Assembly (NCBI GenBank): GCA_030267325.1
Contig: JAJDJS010000017.1
Location: 1-54,378, forward strand
Length of the DNA: 54,378 nucleotides
From: Desulfosarcina sp. OttesenSCG-928-A07
GTDB taxonomy: Bacteria; Desulfobacterota; Desulfobacteria; Desulfobacterales; Desulfosarcinaceae
Direction of reading: 5' to 3'
Positions 35,770 to 45,123 of this stretch are shown piece by piece (the stretch's first letter is position 1; every line of letters begins with the position of its first letter). The notes beneath the pieces are model-generated. The model was given only the letters and a program-made list of their open reading frames with translations, was not told the DNA's origin and ran no database searches. Position numbers and translations under genes: made by a program.

Positions 35770-37628
35770 GGCAATGCGCTTTTGGGTTCGGCATCAGACA
35801 AAATCACCGGCTCCAGCCGGATGGTGAATTTTTTGACAAACCATCCGGCGGCGCGGCAGGTTTCATAGGCTTTGCGCAGCACCGCATCATCACGCGGATC
35901 CTGAAATGAGATCAAAACGCCTTTGATAGTGTGTTTTTCTCCGAATTCGGGAAGTGCTTTCATTGTTCCGAAGACCGGAAAGCCCTGGATCTTTTTTCCG
36001 GTTTTTAAGGGGTCATCATCAATAAATCCCACAGGGTTCAGGTGAAGGGCGCTGTTATGGAGAATTTCCCGCAAAAGGAGTTCGCCGCCGCGTCCTGCCC
36101 CATAAATCAGCACCGGGTCACCCTGGGACACGGTACTCCGATTGACCATGTCATTAAAAAAACGAAATGACCCGCGTGTGGTCATGAGCAAAATCGTTGT
36201 GGTGAGCCAGTCAATCAACAGTACATGAATGGAAAACCCGCCAACCCCATACAACATCGCCACACAGGCCATTACACAGATGGTGGCAACGGTTGAGCTG
36301 CAGACATAAAGGACCGTATCCCGCACGGAAATGTATTGCCACAATCTCCGGTAAATGCCGAAGCCGTAGAAAATGAGAAGTTTGACAGAAATGACAAGGG
36401 GCAGAGATTTTAAAAAAATGGTGAAAAAATGATTAAATGCACTTCCCGAAAACCGGATTCGATAAGCCAGGTAATAGGAAAAGGCCACCAGTCCCAGATC
36501 CAGGAGAATAATCATCAGTTGCTGTTTATAGGTAATATTGGCAAGCGTCCGGGTAAATTTTGTTTTTCGAAGCGCTGAAAATTCTTTTTCCGGATACACC
36601 CGCAGTTGTGACAGATACACCCCCATCATCACAATGGCCAGAACCAGGGGAATCACCACGGTGGGAGAGGTAAAGGAATCGGTTCGGCTGACAAAAACAG
36701 CGGCCATTCCGGAAACCGCACTCATGCCGTACAGAAACAGCACCGCCCCTTTTTCGGTAAACCCCATCAGCACCAGCCGGTGAGAGGTGTGGTCTCGTCC
36801 TCCGGTGGAGGCCTTGCGCCCGCTTAAAATCCGAACAATGGTCACCAATGACGTGTCAAAAATCGGAACCATGAGCAAAAGTACCGGAACCGCAACAATG
36901 GCAAAACCAGTGTGTGGGGTTCCCTGATGATGGGCCATGGGAAGGACCGACAGGCAAAACCCGATGACCAGACTGCCGCAATCTCCCATAAAAATGGATG
37001 CAGGGTTAAAATTGTAAACAAGAAACCCGGCGCAAGCGCCCGCCAGGATCAGAGACATCCAGAACGCATCAGCGGAAACCAAGTTGCCATACAAAATGGC
37101 CATGGACAGGGAAACGGTCATGGCCACACCAGCACACAGCCCGTCCATATTGTCCAGAAGATTGAACGCATTGGTGATGCCCACAATCCAGACCAGGGTC
37201 ACCAGGGTATCCAGGGTCAGGGAAACAAACCAGCCCAGACGAAATCCAAGAAATGTGGCGATACCGGCCACCAGAATTTGACAGATGAGTTTGGTTTGGG
37301 GTTTGAGTGCGCGAAAATCATCCACCAGACCAATGACAAAAAGAAAAACCGACCCCACAAAAATAACCGTGGAAAAAGAGGCTGGCAAATATCCCGGATG
37401 GAAACGTGTCAGACTTTTCCAGATCAGCGGACAATCCACCAGAAAAACAAACGGCACCGCAATTCCCAAAAAAATGGCAATACCGCCGGCCAGTGCGGTG
37501 GTTTGGGTGTGCCACCGATCTTCCCGGGGGCGAGCCACCCAGCCGCGCTGAATGGCCACCCACCGGACAATGGGCGTCATGATGAGAGTAATCAAAAATG
37601 CCCACAGGCCAGGGAGAAAATGTGTCAT
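35748..37628 (-). CDS. WecA/MraY-like phosphosugar transferase fused to a CapD-type N-terminal domain
   Basis: A 626-residue fusion. The N-terminal 330 residues are an undecaprenyl-phosphate GlcNAc-1-phosphate transferase type: DDFRALKPQ, NAFNLLDNMDGLCAG, FMGDCGSL and GRDHTSHRL are the usual acidic and His loops on about ten membrane segments. From about 355 on, four more membrane segments and a Rossmann nucleotide-binding part (VLIYGAGRGGELLLREI) match the N-terminal half of CapD/WbpM/PglF dehydratases, but the catalytic dehydratase half is missing. It would start O-unit or capsule synthesis on the lipid carrier. It is downstream of the epimerase gene on the same strand. Start at 37628, with GGAAGTGAG ahead. 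Confidence 0.85.
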   Translation of the reverse strand: MTHFLPGLWAFLITLIMTPIVRWVAIQRGWVARPREDRWHTQTTALAGGIAIFLGIAVPFVFLVDCPLIWKSLTRFHPGYLPASFSTVIFVGSVFLFVIGLVDDFRALKPQTKLICQILVAGIATFLGFRLGWFVSLTLDTLVTLVWIVGITNAFNLLDNMDGLCAGVAMTVSLSMAILYGNLVSADAFWMSLILAGACAGFLVYNFNPASIFMGDCGSLVIGFCLSVLPMAHHQGTPHTGFAIVAVPVLLLMVPIFDTSLVTIVRILSGRKASTGGRDHTSHRLVLMGFTEKGAVLFLYGMSAVSGMAAVFVSRTDSFTSPTVVIPLVLAIVMMGVYLSQLRVYPEKEFSALRKTKFTRTLANITYKQQLMIILLDLGLVAFSYYLAYRIRFSGSAFNHFFTIFLKSLPLVISVKLLIFYGFGIYRRLWQYISVRDTVLYVCSSTVATICVMACVAMLYGVGGFSIHVLLIDWLTTTILLMTTRGSFRFFNDMVNRSTVSQGDPVLIYGAGRGGELLLREILHNSALHLNPVGFIDDDPLKTGKKIQGFPVFGTMKALPEFGEKHTIKGVLISFQDPRDDAVLRKAYETCRAAGWFVKKFTIRLEPVILSDAEPKSALPCLQKIR

Positions 37629-37690
37629 CTCACTTCCAGGGATCAGCGTATTTGAACACGATCTGAATCAAAACATGCAATTGTCAACAG

Positions 37691-38665
37691 CTAGTGGTTT
37701 TTCATGAATTCAATCACTTTGAGCAGGATAAAGTCAAGATCCCGATCCGGAGCAAAATCAATTTCCTGTTTGAGCTTTTCCGTGCTGGGCACACGACGCG
37801 CCATGTCCTCAAAATCTTTTCCAAAGGCATCATCATAGGGAATGAGGGTCAGTTTGGAAGAAGAACCCGTCATGGCAATAATTTTTTGGGCCAGATCCAG
37901 TATGGATATTTCTTCCACACCACCGATATTGAATACTTCACCGATGGCGCTGTCAGATGCCATCAGCCGGATCATGGCTTCCACCACATCGTTCACATAG
38001 GTGAAGGTCCGGGTTTGCGTGCCATCACCATATACCGTAATGGGTTCATTTTTAAGGGCCTGCCGCACAAACCGCGGAATCACCATGCCGTATGTACCCG
38101 TCTGACGGGGACCCACTGTATTGAAAAGGCGCGTAATGACCACCTCAAGCCCATGGGTCCGGTAATAGGCCAGGGCGGTAAACTCGTCAATGAGTTTTGC
38201 CGCGGCATAGCTCCACCGGAATTTGCTGGAAGGGCCGTAAATCACATTGTCGGTTTCAATGAGCGGCGCGTGCAGATGCTTTCCGTATACCTCGGAAGTT
38301 GAGGCAATGAGCACCCGTTTTTTGAACTTGTTGCAAATTTCCAGGACTTTCTCAGTTCCCTGAATATTGGTCACAATGGATTCCAGGGGTTTATCCAGAA
38401 TTGTCTGCACCCCCACGGCCGCGGCCAGATGATACACCCTGTCACAAATGCCGGTCAGTTCCAGCAGCAAATCATGATTCAAAATAGTGTTGATATGCAC
38501 AAACAGCTTGTTCTGGTAATCCGGATGACGTTGAAGGTGTCGAAGGTTCTCCATGGATCCGGTTGACAGATCGTCAATGATATACACCTCGTCCCCGTGT
38601 TCAAGGCAGTATTCCGCCAGGTGAGACCCGATAAACCCGGCGCCGCCTGTGATGAGTATACGCAT
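37691..38665 (-). CDS. NAD-dependent epimerase/dehydratase (extended SDR)
   Basis: A nucleotide-sugar modifying enzyme of the extended SDR family. The 324-residue protein has TGGAGFIGSHL (residues 7-17), LSTGS, a YxxxK pair in SYAAAK, RLFNTVGPRQTGTYGM and VYGDGTQTRTFTYVNDV. The pattern fits UDP-glucuronate decarboxylase or UDP-glucose/galactose 4-epimerase relatives; I cannot decide between them. AAGGAG lies upstream of the start. It is the first gene after MITE copy 4, on the same strand as the flippase and glycosyltransferases beyond it. Confidence 0.9.
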   Translation of the reverse strand: MRILITGGAGFIGSHLAEYCLEHGDEVYIIDDLSTGSMENLRHLQRHPDYQNKLFVHINTILNHDLLLELTGICDRVYHLAAAVGVQTILDKPLESIVTNIQGTEKVLEICNKFKKRVLIASTSEVYGKHLHAPLIETDNVIYGPSSKFRWSYAAAKLIDEFTALAYYRTHGLEVVITRLFNTVGPRQTGTYGMVIPRFVRQALKNEPITVYGDGTQTRTFTYVNDVVEAMIRLMASDSAIGEVFNIGGVEEISILDLAQKIIAMTGSSSKLTLIPYDDAFGKDFEDMARRVPSTEKLKQEIDFAPDRDLDFILLKVIEFMKNH

Positions 38666-38706
38666 GAATCAAAACTCCTTTTTTCCAATATCCATGTTAA
38701 CTGCGT

Positions 38707-38827
38707 TTAGATGGTGTCCCCTGAAGAGATATAACGATTTGAATTGATTACATCAAACAAGATCCCGTGATTTTAGTAACACTATAGTGATGTCAAACTG
38801 TTAAAAGATAGAGACGACACTATCTAA
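38707..38827 (+). repeat. MITE-like repeat, copy 4
   Basis: A 121-base element from TTAGATGGTGTCCCCTGAAG to AGAGACGACACTATCTAA, in the same orientation as copy 3. The outer ends TTAGATGGTGTC and GACACTATCTAA form an inverted repeat with one mismatch, so this copy is fairly fresh. It lies in the gap between the epimerase and flippase genes. Together with copy 5, in opposite orientation, it brackets the flippase and two glycosyltransferase genes. Confidence 0.85.
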
Positions 38828-38927
38828 CGCATTTTACCGTTGGGGTGAAGCATTGCCACAAGGTTCAACCCGGTAGATACCGTTTCCAGAGATGCTTACA
38901 CAAACTGAAAAATAAAACGTGCGGGTC

Positions 38928-40457
38928 CTAATTTTTCCGCAGCACAATGCGTTTTACTGCAGAGCGGACCAACTTGCCTTCTTTTCCCCGGTACCCTATC
39001 CCGAGAACCAGGGTCATGCCAAGGAAAATGCCGCATTCAAGGCCAACCCGGAATAAGGGGGAAGCGGCGTCCGGCATGGCGGATTCAAGGCAGACCACGG
39101 TCAGGGTCATGCCGCCGGCGATCCATATCATCCAGAAAGCATGCCTTTTCCATTCAAGATAAAGGAGAAGTTTGCCCGCAGCAGCCAATCCAAGCACCAA
39201 CACCACCCACTGGCCGATGGTGGTGGCCAGCGCAATGCCCCAGACCCCCCATCCACAATAAAAGACAAAAATACCGTTTAATACCACACTGGTCATCAGG
39301 CCGGCCAGCTTTCTCACCACGATCCAGCCCAGCTGTCTCTGGACCTGGAAAATCTGCTCAATGGGTTCCTGAAGCAGCATGGGCAGGATTGACCAGGCAA
39401 ATCCGGAAACCGCCAGACTGACCAGTTCGGTATCTGTTCGAGAAAACACGCCCCGCTCCAGAAAAAGCCCCACCAGGTCTTTTCCGAACACCACCAGAAA
39501 AAGATTTAAGGGAATGGCCAAAAAGATGGCCAAGGATACGAGATCGTTATAAACCCCATTTTTTTGAACAAGATCCTTGGATTCGGCAAAAACCGTCACA
39601 AAGGCAGACTTGATGCTGACAAGGGGTTCCATGAAATAGGCAATGGTGTTGCCATAGGCCAGGGCGCTGACATTTCCGGTACCCAAAAAGGAAACAAAGA
39701 AACGGTCGGTGATGGCGTATAAATACTGGGTGGTCTGAAGCATCATCAGACTGGGACCGGCTTTGAGAACATGAATGATTTTTTTAATGGAAACGCTTTT
39801 CCGGATGGGAAAGTTTTTTATAAAAAAAATAAACAAAAACAAAAACGCAATGGAAAAACCCAGGGAAAACGACCAGTACAAAACATGGGGCTGGTCCTTG
39901 TACAACACAATGAGAACCAGGGTGGCGCCGTCCACAATGCATTCCGCCTGATAGAACAGGGAAAATCGTCTGACTGAGCGAAAAATGGACCCCATGAACC
40001 GAAAAGGAATATAAAAGAAAATCAGGGGAATAAACCACACAAACGATTCCACCAGAAGACGGCGCCGTTCATCGTCAAATCCCCAGGCCACCTTGGCCAG
40101 AATTTCCCTGAAAAAGAGAAACAGAATGCAGATGAGCAGGGAAACACAGAGGCAAAGCACAAACAGGCCGCTGACCAGATTCAGAAAATCTTCTTTTTCA
40201 TCGGTGTTGAACAGCTCGACCAGTTTGGGAACCGCTACCACCTCCAGCATCTGGGCCCAGGAAAACACAAAAATGCCCATCAGGGCCATGGCCATATAAA
40301 AAACATCCAACTGGGCAGAAAGGCCGATGGCAGCTGCCACAATGATGTGTTTGAGGGCGCCTGAAACACGGCCCACCGACTTCCATAAAACCGATGATTT
40401 TAAAGAAGAAAGAAAGGATTCGGGTTTTCCTGGAGATAAGGTTTCCGGCATAGTCAA
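38928..40457 (-). CDS. MurJ/MviN-like polysaccharide flippase
   Basis: A membrane protein of the MATE-like lipid-linked oligosaccharide flippase superfamily. The 509-residue protein has about fourteen hydrophobic segments and a start region ESFLSSLKSSVLWKSVGRVSGALKH-like, with AQMLEVVAVPKLVELF. The position in a glycosyltransferase cluster fits the flipping of an undecaprenyl-linked saccharide for an O-antigen, capsule or exopolysaccharide; MurJ itself is less likely because of the surroundings. Its start overlaps the stop of the preceding gene by four bases (ATGA type), so translation is coupled. Confidence 0.85.
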   Translation of the reverse strand: MTMPETLSPGKPESFLSSLKSSVLWKSVGRVSGALKHIIVAAAIGLSAQLDVFYMAMALMGIFVFSWAQMLEVVAVPKLVELFNTDEKEDFLNLVSGLFVLCLCVSLLICILFLFFREILAKVAWGFDDERRRLLVESFVWFIPLIFFYIPFRFMGSIFRSVRRFSLFYQAECIVDGATLVLIVLYKDQPHVLYWSFSLGFSIAFLFLFIFFIKNFPIRKSVSIKKIIHVLKAGPSLMMLQTTQYLYAITDRFFVSFLGTGNVSALAYGNTIAYFMEPLVSIKSAFVTVFAESKDLVQKNGVYNDLVSLAIFLAIPLNLFLVVFGKDLVGLFLERGVFSRTDTELVSLAVSGFAWSILPMLLQEPIEQIFQVQRQLGWIVVRKLAGLMTSVVLNGIFVFYCGWGVWGIALATTIGQWVVLVLGLAAAGKLLLYLEWKRHAFWMIWIAGGMTLTVVCLESAMPDAASPLFRVGLECGIFLGMTLVLGIGYRGKEGKLVRSAVKRIVLRKN

Positions 40458-42637
40458 CGGGTTTGCGCAGGATGGGAGGAGAGCAGCGCTTCATAGGTAT
40501 TTCCCATTCTTTTGACAAGAATGGCGGCAGCATAGTTGTTCAACACAAACTCTCTGGCACCGGCTATTTTTTGAGCGTCCGGGTTACGCAGCAGATAAGA
40601 AAGGCCATTTGCAAAAGCCGACGGATTGTTTTTGATACATAAAACACCGCGTTCACAAACCGAAAACCCCATGGCCCCGAAATCGTCTTTGTGAATTTTT
40701 CCCAGTAAATCCCGAATTCCGCCCACATCTGTGGAAATTACGGGAACATCGGCTGCCATGGCCTCAATAATGGACACCGGGGTTCCTTCATTTAAAGAGG
40801 TCAGGGCAACAATATCCAGATCCGGATAAACCAGGGACACATCTTTTTCCCACCCGCAAAAAACAACCGCATCGGAAAGGTGTTGGTCAGCCACATAGTT
40901 TTCCAGATCCCCCCTTAACTCACCGTCTCCCACCACCACAAATTTCAGATTCGGATGGCCATGACGTTCCAGAACCTGTTTGGCGGCATTAAAAAAAAGA
41001 TAATGATTTTTGATGGGCACGAGCCTTCCCACAATTCCGATAAGACGGGTATCCGGCCCCACACCGATTTTCTTTCTGAATATTCCCTTTTTTTCTCCGC
41101 TGGTTTTGAAAGGCAGCAAATCAAAACCCAGATTGACCACTTTGATTTTGTCCGGATCAGCGACCTGATAATGCTCTGCCAGATCTTTTTTTTGTGATTC
41201 ACTCAAGACAATGATCCGGTCCGTCACCTTTGCCAGCATCCGTTCGATGCGTAAAAAAAGAATGGATTTGAATTTGTTGAAATATCCGTCCAAGACATTG
41301 CCGTGAAAGGTGTGAACCGTCACAATTTTCTGTTTCCGGAACACATTACAGAAAAAGGCAGCCATCCGGGAAAGGGTTCCGGCTTTGGAGGTGTGGGAAT
41401 CAACGATCTGGGGATTAAAGGCGCGTATCACGGAAATCAGCCTGAAAAGGGAAACAGCGTCCTTAAAGATGGAAATTTCCCGTTGAAGTTCAGGAATATA
41501 AAAGATCTTGGCCTGTTCTGGGGGCGTAAAAATATACCGCATATCGCCTTCGTTTGGCGATATTCGGCCGGCCACCAGTCGGACCTCATAGGTATCGGCG
41601 TCCAAATAGCGGATCAGGGTATTGACATGGACCGCAGGCCCGCCGATGTTCAACCGGGAAATCACATATAAAACTCTTTTCCGGGGATCTTTTTTCGGGA
41701 GAGGGAAAGTTTTTCTGTCGTCTGCTCGTCTTTTTTGAAATTTATCTTTTTTGACAGGGCGTTTTGGATCTTTGACCATCATCATGATCCGGGAAATCAG
41801 ACCCATGGAGAAAAATCGCGCCATCAAGGCAGTTGCCGCCAAGGGGAACAATAAAACAGAAGGCCACGTCGCATACTTGGCAAACAGCAGAAAACCACTT
41901 TTATGAAACTGATAACTGGAAAAAAACGGACGCGTGCGGCTGCTTCGGGCCCCAAAATGAGTCACCTTGGGTTTGGGATAATAAACAACTTTCCAAGCCT
42001 TTTGTCTGATGCGATGGCACAGATCCGCATCTTCCCAATACAGAAAAAACCGGCTGTCAAACCCGCCCACGCCCTCAATGGCGCTTCGCCTGGCCACCAT
42101 ACAGGCGCCGGACACCCAATCCACTTCCATGGGCTGATTTTTTTTATTTTTCCAGGTCAGAATATTGGCCCTTGAGATGGAATTTTTGGGAAACAACCGG
42201 GTGAGAAATGAATTTCTTCCAAAAAAAGTGGTCATGGGCGTGGGAAATGCTCTGGCAGATCCCTGAAGGCTGCCATCCTCATCCACAATCATGGGCCCCA
42301 TGATGCCGACACCTGGATTTTTTTCCAGAAAATCACTGCACTCGTCAAAAAAACCGTCAGAAACAAGGGAATCCGGGTTCAGCAGAATCACATAAGGGGA
42401 ATTCGTGTGGCGCAATGCCTGGTTGATGGCGGCGCCGAATCCGATATTTTTCCGGTTGAAAATGAATTTAACATCCGGAAAAAAAGCAGTGAGCCAAAAC
42501 GGGGGATCTGCGGAAGCATTGTCAACAACCGTGATATGCAACCTGTGAGTTGCTTTTTTCAAGGCAGGAATGGAGTGAATGGATTGGGTGAGATCCGCTG
42601 TGCTGTTGTAATTCACATAAATAATATCAATATTCAT
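40454..42637 (-). CDS. Two-domain glycosyltransferase (GT2 fused to GT4)
   Basis: A 727-residue fusion. Residues 1-300 form a GT2 rhamnosyltransferase-like domain: DIIYVNYNSTADLTQSI, VVDNASADPP, ILLNPDSLVSDG (the Asp-x-Asp-like site) and EDADLCHRI. A basic linker follows (about 300-335, VKKDKFQKRRADDRKTF). Residues 340-727 are a GT4 domain: VISRLNIGGPAVHVNTLI, then GRLVPIKNH, GDGELRGDLE and SLNEGTPVSIIEAMA with the family's Glu-x7-Glu. It would add two sugars to a lipid-linked glycan. It follows the GT2 gene with a three-base gap and overlaps the flippase start. Confidence 0.9.
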   Translation of the reverse strand: MNIDIIYVNYNSTADLTQSIHSIPALKKATHRLHITVVDNASADPPFWLTAFFPDVKFIFNRKNIGFGAAINQALRHTNSPYVILLNPDSLVSDGFFDECSDFLEKNPGVGIMGPMIVDEDGSLQGSARAFPTPMTTFFGRNSFLTRLFPKNSISRANILTWKNKKNQPMEVDWVSGACMVARRSAIEGVGGFDSRFFLYWEDADLCHRIRQKAWKVVYYPKPKVTHFGARSSRTRPFFSSYQFHKSGFLLFAKYATWPSVLLFPLAATALMARFFSMGLISRIMMMVKDPKRPVKKDKFQKRRADDRKTFPLPKKDPRKRVLYVISRLNIGGPAVHVNTLIRYLDADTYEVRLVAGRISPNEGDMRYIFTPPEQAKIFYIPELQREISIFKDAVSLFRLISVIRAFNPQIVDSHTSKAGTLSRMAAFFCNVFRKQKIVTVHTFHGNVLDGYFNKFKSILFLRIERMLAKVTDRIIVLSESQKKDLAEHYQVADPDKIKVVNLGFDLLPFKTSGEKKGIFRKKIGVGPDTRLIGIVGRLVPIKNHYLFFNAAKQVLERHGHPNLKFVVVGDGELRGDLENYVADQHLSDAVVFCGWEKDVSLVYPDLDIVALTSLNEGTPVSIIEAMAADVPVISTDVGGIRDLLGKIHKDDFGAMGFSVCERGVLCIKNNPSAFANGLSYLLRNPDAQKIAGAREFVLNNYAAAILVKRMGNTYEALLSSHPAQTR

Positions 42638-42640
42638 GCG

Positions 42641-43630
42641 TTATCTTCCCTTATCCTGCTTTTTGGCCCTGCCTTGTTTTTTGGCAGCACAGACCTTGAA
42701 CTCCACTATTTTCAGTATATCCGCGCAAGTTGCCACACGGGACCGCTGGATGGCACATCGCTTGGCCCACATTTTTCCCAGGCCTTTGACAGCATCCTTG
42801 TTTGACCGCAAAATGGTGCGGGCCTTTCCGCGAAACACATACAGCAGGAGGACAAGGAAATTGGCAATCCCATGGAGCGGCAGAAAAATCCAGAACCAGA
42901 TCCCCGGCATGTTTTTAACATAGGTCCAGATCCTGTTCCGGTGGCCGTGATAAACGGAAAAATCGCTTCGCTGTCCGCCGGTTGTGGCAGAGCCCAGGTG
43001 GTGAACCACGGCATCCGGAACATAAAGGGCCTTGTATCCGCAAAGACGCAGCCTGAACCCCAAATCCACATCTTCAAAATAGCAGAAATAATCTTCATCA
43101 AACCCGCCCACCTGATCCAGGGCTTCCCGGCGGTACAGGGCAGCGGCGGCGCAAGGTGAAAAAATTTCCCGCTCAACCAGATCCGCCGGCTCCTGCCTTC
43201 TGCCGTGACCGTTTCGCCAGGCCAAACTGCTCACATGAAAAACATCTCCAATCCCATCCAGTATCTCGGGGTTTTCAGCGCACACTTGCCGGGATCCGAA
43301 AAAATCCATGTCCGGGTGATCTTCCGCAGCCCGCAAAAGCGCCTCAAGCCAGTCAGGTTCCGGAAATGCGTCCGGATTCAACAGGGCAATGTAAGGGGCG
43401 GTGGATGCTTTGAGCGCACAGTTGTTCCCGGCGGCAAAACCCACATTAACCGGCATTTTGATGACCACCAGATTGTCCGGAGGGTCGGGAATGACATCAG
43501 AACCATCTTGACTGGCGTTATCCACAACATAGATGGTGTTGGGGCGAGTTGTCTGGCAACGCAGATGGTTCAGGCATTTTGCAAGCCAGGGACCGCTGTT
43601 AAAATTGACAATCACAACATCTATCAGCAT
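42641..43630 (-). CDS. GT2-family glycosyltransferase
   Basis: A 329-residue GT2 glycosyltransferase with DVVIVNFNSGPWLAKCL, VVDNASQDGS, IALLNPDAFPEPDW, CYFEDVDLGFRLRLCG and an Arg-rich basic tail (KVCAAKKQGRAKKQDKGR). It resembles rhamnosyltransferase-like enzymes of O-antigen synthesis. It is the first gene of the cluster, downstream of MITE copy 5, and is followed after three bases by the two-domain glycosyltransferase. Confidence 0.9.
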   Translation of the reverse strand: MLIDVVIVNFNSGPWLAKCLNHLRCQTTRPNTIYVVDNASQDGSDVIPDPPDNLVVIKMPVNVGFAAGNNCALKASTAPYIALLNPDAFPEPDWLEALLRAAEDHPDMDFFGSRQVCAENPEILDGIGDVFHVSSLAWRNGHGRRQEPADLVEREIFSPCAAAALYRREALDQVGGFDEDYFCYFEDVDLGFRLRLCGYKALYVPDAVVHHLGSATTGGQRSDFSVYHGHRNRIWTYVKNMPGIWFWIFLPLHGIANFLVLLLYVFRGKARTILRSNKDAVKGLGKMWAKRCAIQRSRVATCADILKIVEFKVCAAKKQGRAKKQDKGR

Positions 43631-43687
43631 GGTTGGATATCGGCGACAAATGGGAAAGGATCTGGGGTTGAATTTAAAAGCCGGGTG

Positions 43688-43807
43688 TTAGATAGTGTCG
43701 TCTAAAGTTTGTAACAGTTTGAAATCATTGAGTATAAATAAAATCGCGGGATCTTGTTCGATGTAACAAATTCAAATTGTTATATTTCTTAAGGTGACAC
43801 GATCTAA
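43688..43807 (-). repeat. MITE-like repeat, copy 5
   Basis: A 120-base element from TTAGATAGTGTCGTCTAAAG to TTAAGGTGACACGATCTAA. The ends TTAGATAGTGTC and its inverse TTAGATCGTGTC differ at one base, the best-preserved terminal repeats in the set. The inner inverted block includes GTTTGTAACAGTTTGAAATC. It lies in the gap between the GT2 gene and rlmN, in the opposite orientation to copy 4. Confidence 0.87.
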
Positions 43808-43930
43808 GGAATTGCCCTCTATAAACTTTTGACTCAATGATTTCAACAGGTTTATCCTATGCGATGGTGACAAGGCAAGATATGACAGAAAGTTGACGGC
43901 GGGTAACCTGCGTGCTGAACCTGCACAAGC

Positions 43931-43957
43931 GGAAAGCAATCAATAAAAATGCTTTCC
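43931..43957 (-). promoter_or_regulatory. Hairpin at the end of rlmN
   Basis: GGAAAGCA and TGCTTTCC form a perfect 8-base stem with an 11-base A/T-rich loop that overlaps the last codons and the stop of rlmN. There is no T tract on the transcript, so it may be a factor-dependent end or a stabilising mRNA structure. Confidence 0.35.
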
Positions 43958-45013
43958 ACTGCCCAACTGCCCGCAGGCCGCCATGATGGAACTGCCCTTT
44001 TCTTCTCGCTTCCGGACAAACACCCCCTGGGCCACCAGCCAGTGTCTGAAGTTTTCGCACACAGCTTCTGATGGCGCGGAAAAATCAGCAGCAGGGCCCG
44101 GATTATACGGAATCAGATTCACCTTGGCGTCAAGCGGTGCAAGATATCGGGAAAGGGCATGGGCGTGGAATTTTTCGTCATTCACCCCCCTGATCAATAC
44201 ATATTCCACAAAAACAGCGGTTTTTTTGCGAATCTGTTGATAGGAGAACAGCGATTCCCGCAGCGTGGCCATGGAAAACCGGTTGTTGACCGGCATGAGG
44301 CGCGAGCGAATCACATCATCGGGCGCATTGAGGGAAACCGCCAGGTTCACCGGAATGTCATCCATCCGGGCCAGGCTGTGAATTTCGTCCGCCAAGCCGG
44401 CGGTGGAAACCGTGATGCGGCGGCCGGCAATATCAAGGCCCCGTTGGTCTGTCATCACCCGGATGGCCTGGCAGACATTTTCCAGGTTGTCCAGTGGCTC
44501 TCCCATTCCCATAAACACCACGTTCCGGACCGGTTCCCCAAAATGATGACGGGCGGAAAATACCTGCCCCACTATTTCTGCGGGTGTGAGGTTCCTGAAA
44601 AATCCCATTTTCCCGGTCCGGCAGAACCGGCATCCCATGCGGCAGCCCACCTGGCTGGACACGCACACGGTCACCCGCCGGGACATGGATCCGGGAAAAG
44701 GCCGAAGCATCGGAATGACCACGGATTCCACCGCCATGCCATCGGTGAGACGGGTGACAAACTTGGTCACCCCGTTTTCCGTAATGGATTGAACAATCTC
44801 GCCGGCATCCACACATATTTTTTCCTCAACCTGTGGGGAAAGGCCGCCGGCTTCTGAAAACACCGGAAGGGCTTCCATATCCAGGCTGCCGGTTTTCATC
44901 ACCTGGCGGTAAACCGGTGTGCTGTAATGCGGCCCTTTTCCAAAATACCGGAAAAACGCATCCACAAATTCAGCATGGGTCTGATCAAGAATATGCATGG
45001 GGTTTTCCATCAT
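43940..45013 (-). CDS. rlmN: 23S rRNA (adenine2503-C2)-methyltransferase
   Basis: RlmN is a radical SAM methyltransferase that modifies A2503 of 23S rRNA and A37 of some tRNAs. The 357-residue protein has the iron-sulfur motif in [47 protein letters not shown] and the C-terminal catalytic Cys in [10 protein letters not shown]. Length is normal. ATGs at 45013 and 45010 sit close behind AGGAG, and ATG 44998 is also possible. It is divergent from glnS, but the two coding regions are 110 bases apart. Confidence 0.95.
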   Translation of the reverse strand: MMENPMHILDQTHAEFVDAFFRYFGKGPHYSTPVYRQVMKTGSLDMEALPVFSEAGGLSPQVEEKICVDAGEIVQSITENGVTKFVTRLTDGMAVESVVIPMLRPFPGSMSRRVTVCVSSQVGCRMGCRFCRTGKMGFFRNLTPAEIVGQVFSARHHFGEPVRNVVFMGMGEPLDNLENVCQAIRVMTDQRGLDIAGRRITVSTAGLADEIHSLARMDDIPVNLAVSLNAPDDVIRSRLMPVNNRFSMATLRESLFSYQQIRKKTAVFVEYVLIRGVNDEKFHAHALSRYLAPLDAKVNLIPYNPGPAADFSAPSEAVCENFRHWLVAQGVFVRKREEKGSSIMAACGQLGSGKHFY

Positions 45014-45123
45014 CTCCTGGTTTGACAGGGCATCGGGTTTTTGCCATAGTCAAACGCTCCAACAGCGAAACCACAAAAGACGTTTTCTACCAGATAACCC
45101 CAATTATGTCAGGAATTTTCACC

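Noticed and set aside
27134..43630. manC, hemL, pfaD and the sugar genes as one sugar operon
   Set aside because: They lie on different strands and are separated by unrelated genes.
44833..45123. Extending glnS by 97 residues into rlmN
   Set aside because: The extension overlaps the antisense strand of rlmN and lacks GlnS homology; a good start with AGGA exists at 45124.
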